From NCBI GenBank assembly GCA_002408065.1, contig DHQI01000068.1, positions 30,712 to 61,415 of the forward strand: a DNA stretch of 30,704 nt, written 5' to 3'. Positions 8,849 to 17,035 of this stretch are shown one piece after another. The translations under genes were made by a program, and so were the position numbers. Below the pieces are notes generated by a model that was not told the origin of the DNA, ran no database searches, and was given only the letters and a program-made list of their open reading frames with translations. Position 1 is the first letter of the stretch. Each line of letters starts with the position of its first letter. Source of the DNA: Bacteroidales bacterium UBA5342 (GTDB lineage Bacteria > Bacteroidota > Bacteroidia > Bacteroidales > UBA5342).

Positions 8849-10774
8849 TCACAGCACTTCAAGAGTCAACTCTACAACACTATTCCCTGCCTCAAAATCT
8901 GCAACAAGAGGCAAAGCCTCCACACCGGGGATCATATTAAAAGTTCTACTCTTAGGCATATTCTTAATTCTCAACTTCACACTAGAACTAACCTTAAGGG
9001 TTCCTTCCGGTTTTTTGATAGTGATGAGCGTTTCTGACAACTGCGTCACGGTCTCTCCCGTCGGGGAAACGATAGGCAGGACAAAAGCCGTTGTCTCTGA
9101 TATCAACTGTTTTGTTGAAGCAATAATTTTCATTTTTTGCTTAGAACTAAGGTATTCCAATTGAAAATCAGCTGCCGTACCACTTAGTAACTTTTGCTTT
9201 TCGTCTTTTAGTTGCACCTTCGCTTGGTAAGCAATCGTCTTACCATCATCAAAAACTTTGTAAGTAGCTGTTCTATCGTAAATATTGGTGTACCAAGTAG
9301 CGTTCTTATAGCATTCTATACGTGGGGTCAGGGCAATATCCTCGCCCGGTGCCGGCTGCTGATTATTAGCTTCCTGCAGGCGATAAACAGCCATACTAGC
9401 CGTACAAAGCAAGCCTAACGTGTTGTGATACAGCAAGGATAAAGAAGCCCCCGTGGCTTGACGGCAATCGTTGTGCGGATTATACTCGGCATCGTAAGCC
9501 GAAATCGTACCCCGCCAATCACCTCTACCAAAAAGTGAAACGTCCAATTCTTCAAAATACTGCACACCATCAGCCACCGCGCGTGGTAATGGCGTTTCTT
9601 TATTGATCTCTGGCAATTCATTCCAATGCTCAAGCATAAAAGCCAATGGTTTGGCGTGAGCAAAGGTATGATGCACACAAGGCTTAATGCCGTGCGAAGA
9701 ATAGTGCAGGCCACCGTGCAATAAACCATCGCTGGTGCATTGCTTTAGCAGTTCTGTATTTTTAAATGCAACAGTACCATAAGCAGGATGGTATCCCGCC
9801 ATCATACCAAAAGCCGGCTGCATACCATCACTGGTACGGCTCCCCCAATAGCTCCATTTATAAATACGATTACCAAAGCTGTTATCCAATCCGCCATCCG
9901 GAATAATAAAGCTCATATGCGTATCCAATGATTTCTGTAAAATACCCAAAAAATCTTCATCTTTCTCTGCCAGAGCATAAAATACCAAGTTATTTAAAGA
10001 CTCTTCGGCGTTATAGCCCAGATCAATTCCATACAAACCCTTAGGACTTTTTTCTAATCGTATTTTACCCTGTTTTTCAGCAAAAAGGAAATAATTCGGC
10101 TGCGTAAAGTGTCCTTTTATCTGCTCTGCTAATTCCCGGCTTCTCGTGATATACTTTGGATTATTGAGTAAGCGTCCAATCATATTTAGGGCATAAATAG
10201 TAGTCGCCCCATAATTAATATTAGCATTACCTATGACGGGAAATCGATGATAAACAAACTCTATGGCCTTTTCTAAGCGGGCATACCAGCGTTGGCGTCT
10301 GGCCTCATCCAATAAGTCTCCATGATAATGTAAGGTTTCTGCCAGAGCCACTGCGGCAAAAACGGTCGTTCCATCCCAAGATTTCGGATCTCTGCCATTC
10401 GTCCATGCGCCATCTTCACGACTCACATTCTTGCCCCATTCAAAAGCAGCAATACCGGCATTCAGGTATTTCTTGTCACCGGTGCTTTGGGCCATATAGA
10501 AAAAAGGATAGACCGCATCCATCACGCGGGCGTGTATGTGCTCGCATGCCGGACAGTCAAAAGCACCATGTACTGTAGGATCTGATGGTTTAATAATTTG
10601 TGTTTTGATTAGTCCATCGCACCAATCTTTTAGCAGGTCATAGCACAGCTTCTTAAATTCGGCTGAATGCGGCAGCGCCTGTCCTCTATTACAAGAACTA
10701 AACATAGCAAGTGGCGCAAGCGACAAGCCCATTCCTGCAAAAGTTGAAAACTTTATAAAATCTCTTCTTTCCAT
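8849..10774 (-). CDS. Twin-arginine lipoprotein, alpha/alpha-toroid protein of unknown function
   Basis: A 641-aa protein I cannot assign to a named enzyme family. The N-terminus has a twin-arginine signal (ERRDFIKFSTF) running into a lipobox-like FSSC (Cys29), suggesting export in folded form and lipid anchoring. Residues about 35-460 have the helix-pair pattern of an (alpha/alpha) toroid, the fold used by many polysaccharide lyases and six-hairpin glycosidases. Residues about 470-641 look like a beta-sandwich. Likely conserved-site candidates are FDCPACEHIHARV, NINYGATTIYALNM, GGLDNSFGNRIYKWSYWGSR and PCVHHTFAHAKPLAF, rich in Asp, Arg, Tyr, Trp and His. It is the last gene of the minus-strand train behind the GH78 rhamnosidase, so a role in degrading the same rhamnose/uronate polymer is inferred. 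It ends in TGA. Confidence 0.6.
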   Translation of the reverse strand: MERRDFIKFSTFAGMGLSLAPLAMFSSCNRGQALPHSAEFKKLCYDLLKDWCDGLIKTQIIKPSDPTVHGAFDCPACEHIHARVMDAVYPFFYMAQSTGDKKYLNAGIAAFEWGKNVSREDGAWTNGRDPKSWDGTTVFAAVALAETLHYHGDLLDEARRQRWYARLEKAIEFVYHRFPVIGNANINYGATTIYALNMIGRLLNNPKYITRSRELAEQIKGHFTQPNYFLFAEKQGKIRLEKSPKGLYGIDLGYNAEESLNNLVFYALAEKDEDFLGILQKSLDTHMSFIIPDGGLDNSFGNRIYKWSYWGSRTSDGMQPAFGMMAGYHPAYGTVAFKNTELLKQCTSDGLLHGGLHYSSHGIKPCVHHTFAHAKPLAFMLEHWNELPEINKETPLPRAVADGVQYFEELDVSLFGRGDWRGTISAYDAEYNPHNDCRQATGASLSLLYHNTLGLLCTASMAVYRLQEANNQQPAPGEDIALTPRIECYKNATWYTNIYDRTATYKVFDDGKTIAYQAKVQLKDEKQKLLSGTAADFQLEYLSSKQKMKIIASTKQLISETTAFVLPIVSPTGETVTQLSETLITIKKPEGTLKVSSSVKLRIKNMPKSRTFNMIPGVEALPLVADFEAGNSVVELTLEVL

Positions 10775-10980
10775 ATCATCAATTCTTTAAACGCTCATTT
10801 TCAAAAAAAAATCCAAATTAACTTCGCTGAACGTTGTTTCCAATACCACACAGATACTCTGCGGTATAAAAAACATAGGCGTTTCGACAAACATATAACA
10901 ACGCGTTGGCGGAATTAAACGAACTCTCTCAAAATACTTAAAATCCCGTTTATCAGGCTAATACTCGCAAGCAAGTAGTA

Positions 10981-11007
10981 TATCTGTGGTATCTGTATTA
11001 TCTGTTG
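10981..11007. repeat. Three tandem 9-bp repeats
   Basis: TATCTGTGG, TATCTGTAT and TATCTGTTG follow one another directly in the gap between the GH78 gene and the toroid gene. The same gap holds an imperfect hairpin at about 10838-10863 (ATACC...GGTAT). Function unknown; it may simply be an intergenic repeat common in the genome. Confidence 0.45.
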
Positions 11008-11043
11008 TTGGTAAAAACGAGAATATGTTAAAAAAAAACATCA

Positions 11044-14000
11044 TCACTCCATCATTATTTTAATTTCAGCAATAACGGCAGGTGCTTTAGCTTTTTCTAT
11101 TAACACACGGCATTGGGATGCCCTCACAGTCTGAAAACGGTGTTCTTTACCGCTGACGCAAGTTTGTCCTTGGGCTAAATCCTGCCACGTTTTTCCGTCA
11201 AAATATTGTACTTTATAGTGCTGGATATTATTTCCTTCTTCCTGAATAATGGCGGCGTTAAAAGTCTGCGGTTTTAACCATTCCAGCTCCAGCCATTCGT
11301 TTTCTGTGCCTTCGGCCTGCCAGGCTGTTTGCAGGTCTTCATCATTGGCTTTAAAGGCCTCGAACCCGGGTAATTTCTCGGTGACTATATGCATAGAAGA
11401 AGCATTCATACGGGCTATTCTGGCTAAGTTATCCCCCTGGTAGAGCGGCTCAGGAAATGAGACTTCCGGCACAGCATTCACACTAAAATCATAGCTCCCG
11501 GACTGCACTTCGTAAATTACATACTGACCGATAGCGGCGCTTTTTTCTGTTCCCATGAAAGTGGCGCCCTCAGCTTTATCAGCTAAAACATCGCCTTCTT
11601 TTACATCAGCTTTGGATATAGCCGGCAGGTAGACTTTGGCCGTGGTGTTTACCGGCACTTCGATATGGTAAGTCGCCGTAGAAGCCTCACGCTTCCAGTT
11701 GACTTTTATAGTGCCGTACATCGATTCGTAAGCGGTATTGGCATAGCTCAGGTCGCCCACCGGAGCAGGTTTAATAACAAAATGCTGCATACCATAGTGC
11801 TCACCATTGCGGATACCTCCGAAACCTTTGATAAAATAGCCACCAATACCGGTATAGCAGGTGTGTATCTGACTATTGCCCACAGCCGACCAACGCTCGG
11901 GCCATACCGTTTTGCCTTGGCGAATAAAGTAACCGTAGCTGGGATGACGCGTGTCCTGCAGCAGTTCGTAGATTAAATCCATACGTTCGCCACCTTCGGT
12001 AAAATAGCGCGTGTACAACGCCTGACCAGAACTCCCCGTATCGTAGTAAGGAAATTCATACAGTACATTATCCACCAAGTTGGCTGATACCTTTTGCTTT
12101 TCTGCTTCTGGTGTTATTCCTGCCAGCAGGGCAAAGGCCTGATCTACCTGCAAGCCATCGGCATATTTACCTGTTTCGGCATGGTAAGCCATATTGTGTG
12201 TGGCCTGACGCTGTACTTTTAGGCGGTCGGCGTAGGTTTTAGCATCCTCCGTTTTGCCCAAAACGGTGGCTATGTCTACCGCATTTTCGAGCATAAAAGC
12301 ATACACACAGTTGTTAAAATGTATGGAGGCAGGCGAGTTGGCACTTGACCAGAAATTACCGCGCGGAGTACACCAGTCGCCCAAACCGGGAAACTCGCGA
12401 CTGCCTTGTTTTCCGGTCTTTAGGGCTCCGCCTGTTTCATAGTGTGAATTCTTGTATAGCCAATCCATCCACCTTTGCATCGACGCATAATTGTCGGTCA
12501 GTATTTTTTTATCGCCCAGCATACGGTAAGTCTCCCACACGGTAATAGGGCTGTTGGCTTTCCACATCAGAAACAAACGGTCTTCTTCGTTAATTACCCC
12601 TCTGATGCCACCATCACGGGCCTGGGCATCGCGCATAAATTGGGTATACTGATCCATATAAGCGCCACTCTCGTAGTTGGGCAAGGCATCGCCATACATC
12701 GCAGCCACGGTCACCTCGCCCCAGCCACGGCGCTCACGGTGCGGACAATCCACCAGGATACCATCCATCGTATTGGCTATATAGGTATTGAGGTTGATTT
12801 GGTAAATCTGATTCAGCAGTTCGCTGGACGACTCAAAAGAGCTGACCTGTCGGCGATTACTAGTAACAACAAAACCCTTGATATCTTCGAGCTTTGGCTT
12901 ATAGCTGAGTCCATAGACTGTAATCCATCGGCCGGCCCCTATATTAAAGCGATTGGTGAAATGGCCTTTCCCGCTTTTCCCATAAATATATTGGCTTTTC
13001 TGATTCCAGTTCATAATTAGTTCGGTCTGGTCACTGATTTCAAAGAAGACCGAATCGCCTTCTTTACCCTTATACAAATTCATTTCAAAAAAGCCGGTAT
13101 AGTTTTCGCCCATATCAATGCGGTAAGTTCCGTCACCATTGTCCTTCACAGTAATGGGCTTTATCTCTTTAAAGCGCACCTGCGGTTCCACCATCTGCGC
13201 GCTGAGTTCAGCTTTGATGTCGCTGTATTCCGATCGCATTGTTCTACTCTTTCCTCCGCCAAGGTAAATGCTGATGTTGTCGCCCTCCGGAATTTTTGAG
13301 TTGAGTTTGGCAGCATTATACACGACCGCATTTGCCCACTTATCGTCATCATAAGCGGCCGTATTCCACCCCTCTTCTTTTAAACGGTCGTCAATGGTTT
13401 CCCCGCCAAAATGCAGGATATCCCAGTCGCCATAATATTCACTGTTGCTTTTCTTACACTTCCAGCTGGTATCGGTACCGAAACTTAAAGTGGTCTCTGC
13501 AGTTTCTATTTCTACTTGTGCCTTAAACACAAAAGGAATATTGCGGTATTCTCTGATGCGTCGCCATCGTGACCATCCGGCGGCGTGCCATACCGCTATT
13601 ACATTATCACCTTTTTCCAGAAAATCAGTCACGTCATAAGTGAGGTAAGGGATGCGTTTTTTCATATACGAGGCTACCGGGTTCATCACATTATCGGTCA
13701 CTTTTTTCCCGTTGACATAGAGTTCGTGATAACCGAAAGAACCTACGTGAACCGTTGCTGACTGAGGCGGACTCTTCAGCTCTATATTTTTACGGTACCA
13801 GTTATGATCAGTTTTCTTTTGGTCTTCTTTGTGAATCCACTCCCCTTTCCAGTCTCCGGCATTTAACAAGCCCATAGAAAAGCGCCCCGTAGCACTCCAG
13901 TCAGAGGCCTTCCCATCCTTATCCCACACGCGCACTTTCCAGTAGCATGACTGATGAGATGTCAGCGCCTGCCCGGTATACACCACACTGACAGACTGAT

Positions 14001-14286
14001 CTGATTTTACCTTGCCTGAATCCCATAGGTCGCCATTTCCTTTGGTCAAAGCCTGAACACTAGCAGCTACTAAAATTTGATAAGCTGTTTGCTTTTGTCC
14101 GCGAATATTCTGGTCACCTACTATCTTCCAACTTAAACGGGGAGCGGTATTATCGATACCCAGCGGATCTTCACGGTATTCGCAACGCAAATCGTTAACT
14201 CGTACAGCTGTTGGCTTACAAGCTGAAAAACTTAGCACTAAAGCCACCACTAACAAAATATTTGCTTTCCAATGAATTGGTCTCAT
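11044..14286 (-). CDS. GH78 alpha-L-rhamnosidase with C-terminal F5/8-type domain
   Basis: An exo-acting alpha-L-rhamnosidase that removes terminal rhamnose from oligosaccharides, probably in the periplasm. It is 1080 aa, with a lipoprotein signal (SFSAC, Cys about 23). An N-terminal Fn3-like segment (about 28-140, RVNDLRCEYREDPLGIDNTA) is followed by the beta-sandwich Bac_rhamnosid_N domain (about 160-330), the concanavalin-like domain (about 375-480) and the (alpha/alpha)6 catalytic barrel (about 485-830). The expected general acid is Glu518 in DCPHRERRGW and the general base Glu797 in VWPERW. A Bac_rhamnosid_C sandwich follows (about 835-905), then an F5/8 type C (discoidin-like) domain (about 930-1080) that may bind carbohydrate. 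The reading frame closes with two successive TGA codons, showing that TGA is a working stop here. There is no T9SS tail. Confidence 0.92.
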   Translation of the reverse strand: MRPIHWKANILLVVALVLSFSACKPTAVRVNDLRCEYREDPLGIDNTAPRLSWKIVGDQNIRGQKQTAYQILVAASVQALTKGNGDLWDSGKVKSDQSVSVVYTGQALTSHQSCYWKVRVWDKDGKASDWSATGRFSMGLLNAGDWKGEWIHKEDQKKTDHNWYRKNIELKSPPQSATVHVGSFGYHELYVNGKKVTDNVMNPVASYMKKRIPYLTYDVTDFLEKGDNVIAVWHAAGWSRWRRIREYRNIPFVFKAQVEIETAETTLSFGTDTSWKCKKSNSEYYGDWDILHFGGETIDDRLKEEGWNTAAYDDDKWANAVVYNAAKLNSKIPEGDNISIYLGGGKSRTMRSEYSDIKAELSAQMVEPQVRFKEIKPITVKDNGDGTYRIDMGENYTGFFEMNLYKGKEGDSVFFEISDQTELIMNWNQKSQYIYGKSGKGHFTNRFNIGAGRWITVYGLSYKPKLEDIKGFVVTSNRRQVSSFESSSELLNQIYQINLNTYIANTMDGILVDCPHRERRGWGEVTVAAMYGDALPNYESGAYMDQYTQFMRDAQARDGGIRGVINEEDRLFLMWKANSPITVWETYRMLGDKKILTDNYASMQRWMDWLYKNSHYETGGALKTGKQGSREFPGLGDWCTPRGNFWSSANSPASIHFNNCVYAFMLENAVDIATVLGKTEDAKTYADRLKVQRQATHNMAYHAETGKYADGLQVDQAFALLAGITPEAEKQKVSANLVDNVLYEFPYYDTGSSGQALYTRYFTEGGERMDLIYELLQDTRHPSYGYFIRQGKTVWPERWSAVGNSQIHTCYTGIGGYFIKGFGGIRNGEHYGMQHFVIKPAPVGDLSYANTAYESMYGTIKVNWKREASTATYHIEVPVNTTAKVYLPAISKADVKEGDVLADKAEGATFMGTEKSAAIGQYVIYEVQSGSYDFSVNAVPEVSFPEPLYQGDNLARIARMNASSMHIVTEKLPGFEAFKANDEDLQTAWQAEGTENEWLELEWLKPQTFNAAIIQEEGNNIQHYKVQYFDGKTWQDLAQGQTCVSGKEHRFQTVRASQCRVLIEKAKAPAVIAEIKIMME

Positions 14287-14532
14287 TTTTATCTTTTTTA
14301 TATTGATTCGGAACTCCTGATCTCAAGGTGTAAAAAAATCTTTTTTCAAAGGTATATTCAATATCTCTTTTGATAAAAAAATGGCATATAATGATAACAC
14401 TTCGTTAAACTTTCAATACTTCGACACATTCGACAGGTGGTCATTGAGCCCCCATCTCGGGTAAGTTTATGTGTCCAATGTGACGTATCCTGACGCAAGC
14501 TTAATTCTTGTCAGAATTGAATTATCAACGAT
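14287..14532. other. Intergenic gap with dispersed repeat
   Basis: This gap between the heparinase-like gene and the GH78 gene contains no coding sequence. It carries the dispersed repeat at 14417-14450 and the 16-base motif CCCCCATCTCGGGTAA at 14449-14464. The latter recurs with one change at 16994-17009 in the next gap upstream. Confidence 0.5.
14417..14450. repeat. Dispersed TTCGACA-type repeat, second copy
   Basis: Positions 14417-14438 match the reverse complement of 708-729 at 21 of 22 bases. Positions 14429-14450 match 689-710 in direct orientation at 20 of 22. Both copies are intergenic. The pattern fits a dispersed, partly self-complementary intergenic repeat family rather than coding homology. 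Confidence 0.6.
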
Positions 14533-16950
14533 TTATTCTGCCATTTTATCCCCTACTTCAAGTAAGCTTCCTTCGCCAAGGTATAGGATGGTTTCGGACT
14601 GCTCTGCCTGGGTGATAAAACGAGCAATACCAAATCGCCCCTTAAACTGGAGAGCAAGCGCAGGGATGTCCAATGCACCATTATCCTCCGGCAGACAAAT
14701 AATATAATCGGTAATGGTCTGTTTATCTACTTTACTCACGACCTTAGCACCGACAATTCTGTTACCATCCATCAAATTATCAACGGATTGTATTGTACTT
14801 TCCGCACTTAACGAGGGTTCGAAAATTGAAATATAAGGCCGCTCCCAAGCTTCACCTTCTTGCCTAATAACTAAAACTTGCGTTTTCTTTTCATCGTATC
14901 CGTTTCTTACATCGCGACTAGGTGGAGCCAAAGCTTTAGTATATTCCCTACTTACTCCGCCAGGAATCCATTGGTGCATATACCTCTTGTCGTACTTTAT
15001 ATCATAACGCACATATACGCCATCGTTGATTTCGTCCGTCGTCTTTGTTTTTTCAAAAAATCGCCACCCCGGAGAATGCACTTGGTCACCAATATCATTA
15101 TTATACCGTTCGGTGTCTTTCAACTTAAGTTGTCCTCCATCGGCTGTTGTTATTCTCATCTTATCACCTAGGTTGTGATAGATATAATCGTGAAACTTAT
15201 TCTCGTCCAAAGACCTAGAGCGAAACATATCGAAATAATATGCACTTGTTGGGCTGGTGCGGATAGTACTCAGCGTGCGTTGTTGCACCGCATTATTCAC
15301 TTCATCATCAAGATGCTGGGTCGCAAAACTGAAGTTCTGATTTTTAGGATCTTCCAAATGTGCTGGTTCGGCTGCCACATTCAACACGGTGTTTTGCCAA
15401 ACATTGGCGCGGCCTTTCCAAGACCCTTCATCCAAGCCGTGCGATGTGCCGTTTACCACTACCGTATTATTTCCAGCATAGAGTCTAAAATAATGCTCGT
15501 GAAGGGGAATTCTGCGCTGTGCTACAGACGGCGGCAGACCAGCACTAGGCGCCATTGCATAGCCGGCACCATACAGCTCCATCCCAATACCCGTAAGATG
15601 CGAATGCACATAATGCGCACCACCTATTATCCCACACAAGCCATATAACACGTTGTCTTCTTCCACATAATTACGCTGAAGGGCAACACCAGCATGCTCA
15701 ATAATCACGGTTGGCTTTTGAAAATCTATTGCCTCGTCCATTGCCTGAGGGATGGGCTTACCCCAAAGCAGCTGAGTAAATACCCCATAGTTACCAAACG
15801 TTCGGATTTCAGCATTGGGTTGGCGTCCTCCTTCGGCATCGTATTTCTGTCTTAAAGCCACCTTTGCCTTTTGCTCATACGCCGTCAGTCCACGACGCTG
15901 AGCAAGATCCAAAGTGTAGCGGTACAAGGCCGAAGTACCATCCGAATCACGGTGTGAATCGCCGTAAGTTACAAATCGTCGGTCTGGCATACGCAGGTTA
16001 TCAAAGAGAAAATTCCCATCCAAAATGTGCATATTATCTGCCACAACATTCATCTCCGGCCAAATGCGATCAATAATATTGAGCATCAAGGTGATATCAG
16101 CCATAAAGCTATAGCTCGTAGATTCAGGCCAAATCCCCTGTGCTCCAAACATTGGTAACAGCGTGTTTTTAAATGAATTTTGATGTGCAGTACCGACTTC
16201 CCAAAAGACATTAAACAGCCTTTCCCGTTCAGCATCATCTTCCACACACAAAATGCTAAACAGTGCCCCGGGTCCTGTAAGAATCGGATGATTTGAAACA
16301 AACATCCCATGTTCATCAGGATGTCCGTATTCCTGCAAAATATTACCAACGATGTTCGTTATGGCTTTCTGCATAGTAGCATGATTATAGGCTACCCTCT
16401 TGTTTTGCCTTGCGCTGTAAAGGCTCCTTTCGGGTTCTTTCAGATAGTTATATAAAAAATCATAGGTGATCGCCAATTGCCCATAAGAAGTTCTCGGGTC
16501 GTAAAAGGTATTGCCACATACTGAAGTGTTGTGGGGCTCGCGAGGGGCTAGCTCTTCGGTATAGTACCATAGGATATCAGCGGCAAACTGAGCATAAGCC
16601 TCTTCTTCAGTTAAAAAATAGAGCAATCCAGCATACGCTGCTTTTCCTAAAACGCCCATATGCTGATGTACCGTTTTCACCTCCAACTCTTTGACATTAT
16701 CGTCTTCATTGATATGCGGAATTTTAGAAAGAATGCGCTTGGGATTCGTTTGATGAAGTTCAACATCCTTATCGATAATACGGTGCACCTGATCGACTAA
16801 CTGTTTAGCCCAAGGCTCCTGATCTATCAGCTTAAGCACCTGCTCCCTTTCGTCACTCGTCGTCCAGATCACTGGATGCTGCAATGATTGTGCAGATAGC
16901 AAGACGCTACTAAGCGCAAACCATCCTATTAATATTTTTCTTATCATCAT
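14533..16950 (-). CDS. Heparinase II/III-family polysaccharide lyase
   Basis: An 805-aa protein expected to cleave uronic-acid-containing chains by beta-elimination. It has a signal peptide (1-20, ...LLSAQS) and no lipobox or T9SS tail, so it is probably periplasmic. An (alpha/alpha) toroid covers about 25-380 and an antiparallel beta-sandwich about 400-800, the usual layout of heparinase II/III-like lyases (PL8-, PL12-, PL15-, PL21- and later PL33/PL37-type families). Candidate active-site residues are Asn220/His221 (SNHPILTG), Glu276 and Tyr280 (WPESTSYSF), and the histidines of GAHYVHSHLTG (446, 449, 451) at the start of the beta-sandwich, where this superfamily places its catalytic or metal ligands. 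I cannot fix the CAZy family by eye. Beside two rhamnosidases, a rhamnose-glucuronate/iduronate oligomer is the most sensible substrate. It lies 85 bases downstream of GH106. Confidence 0.85.
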   Translation of the reverse strand: MMIRKILIGWFALSSVLLSAQSLQHPVIWTTSDEREQVLKLIDQEPWAKQLVDQVHRIIDKDVELHQTNPKRILSKIPHINEDDNVKELEVKTVHQHMGVLGKAAYAGLLYFLTEEEAYAQFAADILWYYTEELAPREPHNTSVCGNTFYDPRTSYGQLAITYDFLYNYLKEPERSLYSARQNKRVAYNHATMQKAITNIVGNILQEYGHPDEHGMFVSNHPILTGPGALFSILCVEDDAERERLFNVFWEVGTAHQNSFKNTLLPMFGAQGIWPESTSYSFMADITLMLNIIDRIWPEMNVVADNMHILDGNFLFDNLRMPDRRFVTYGDSHRDSDGTSALYRYTLDLAQRRGLTAYEQKAKVALRQKYDAEGGRQPNAEIRTFGNYGVFTQLLWGKPIPQAMDEAIDFQKPTVIIEHAGVALQRNYVEEDNVLYGLCGIIGGAHYVHSHLTGIGMELYGAGYAMAPSAGLPPSVAQRRIPLHEHYFRLYAGNNTVVVNGTSHGLDEGSWKGRANVWQNTVLNVAAEPAHLEDPKNQNFSFATQHLDDEVNNAVQQRTLSTIRTSPTSAYYFDMFRSRSLDENKFHDYIYHNLGDKMRITTADGGQLKLKDTERYNNDIGDQVHSPGWRFFEKTKTTDEINDGVYVRYDIKYDKRYMHQWIPGGVSREYTKALAPPSRDVRNGYDEKKTQVLVIRQEGEAWERPYISIFEPSLSAESTIQSVDNLMDGNRIVGAKVVSKVDKQTITDYIICLPEDNGALDIPALALQFKGRFGIARFITQAEQSETILYLGEGSLLEVGDKMAE

Positions 16951-17035
16951 TTTATCGTTTTTCTATTACTCTAAAATTTACTATCAGCCAGTCCCCCCAT
17001 CTCGTGTAACCATTATCTTAACAAGCTTATTCTAA

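Noticed and set aside
12475..13020. 181-codon plus-strand frame inside GH78
   Set aside because: It lies antisense to a strongly recognised catalytic domain; a shadow of the higher-GC coding sequence.
15175..15648. 157-codon plus-strand frame inside the heparinase-like gene
   Set aside because: It is antisense to a gene with clear active-site motifs and has no independent evidence.
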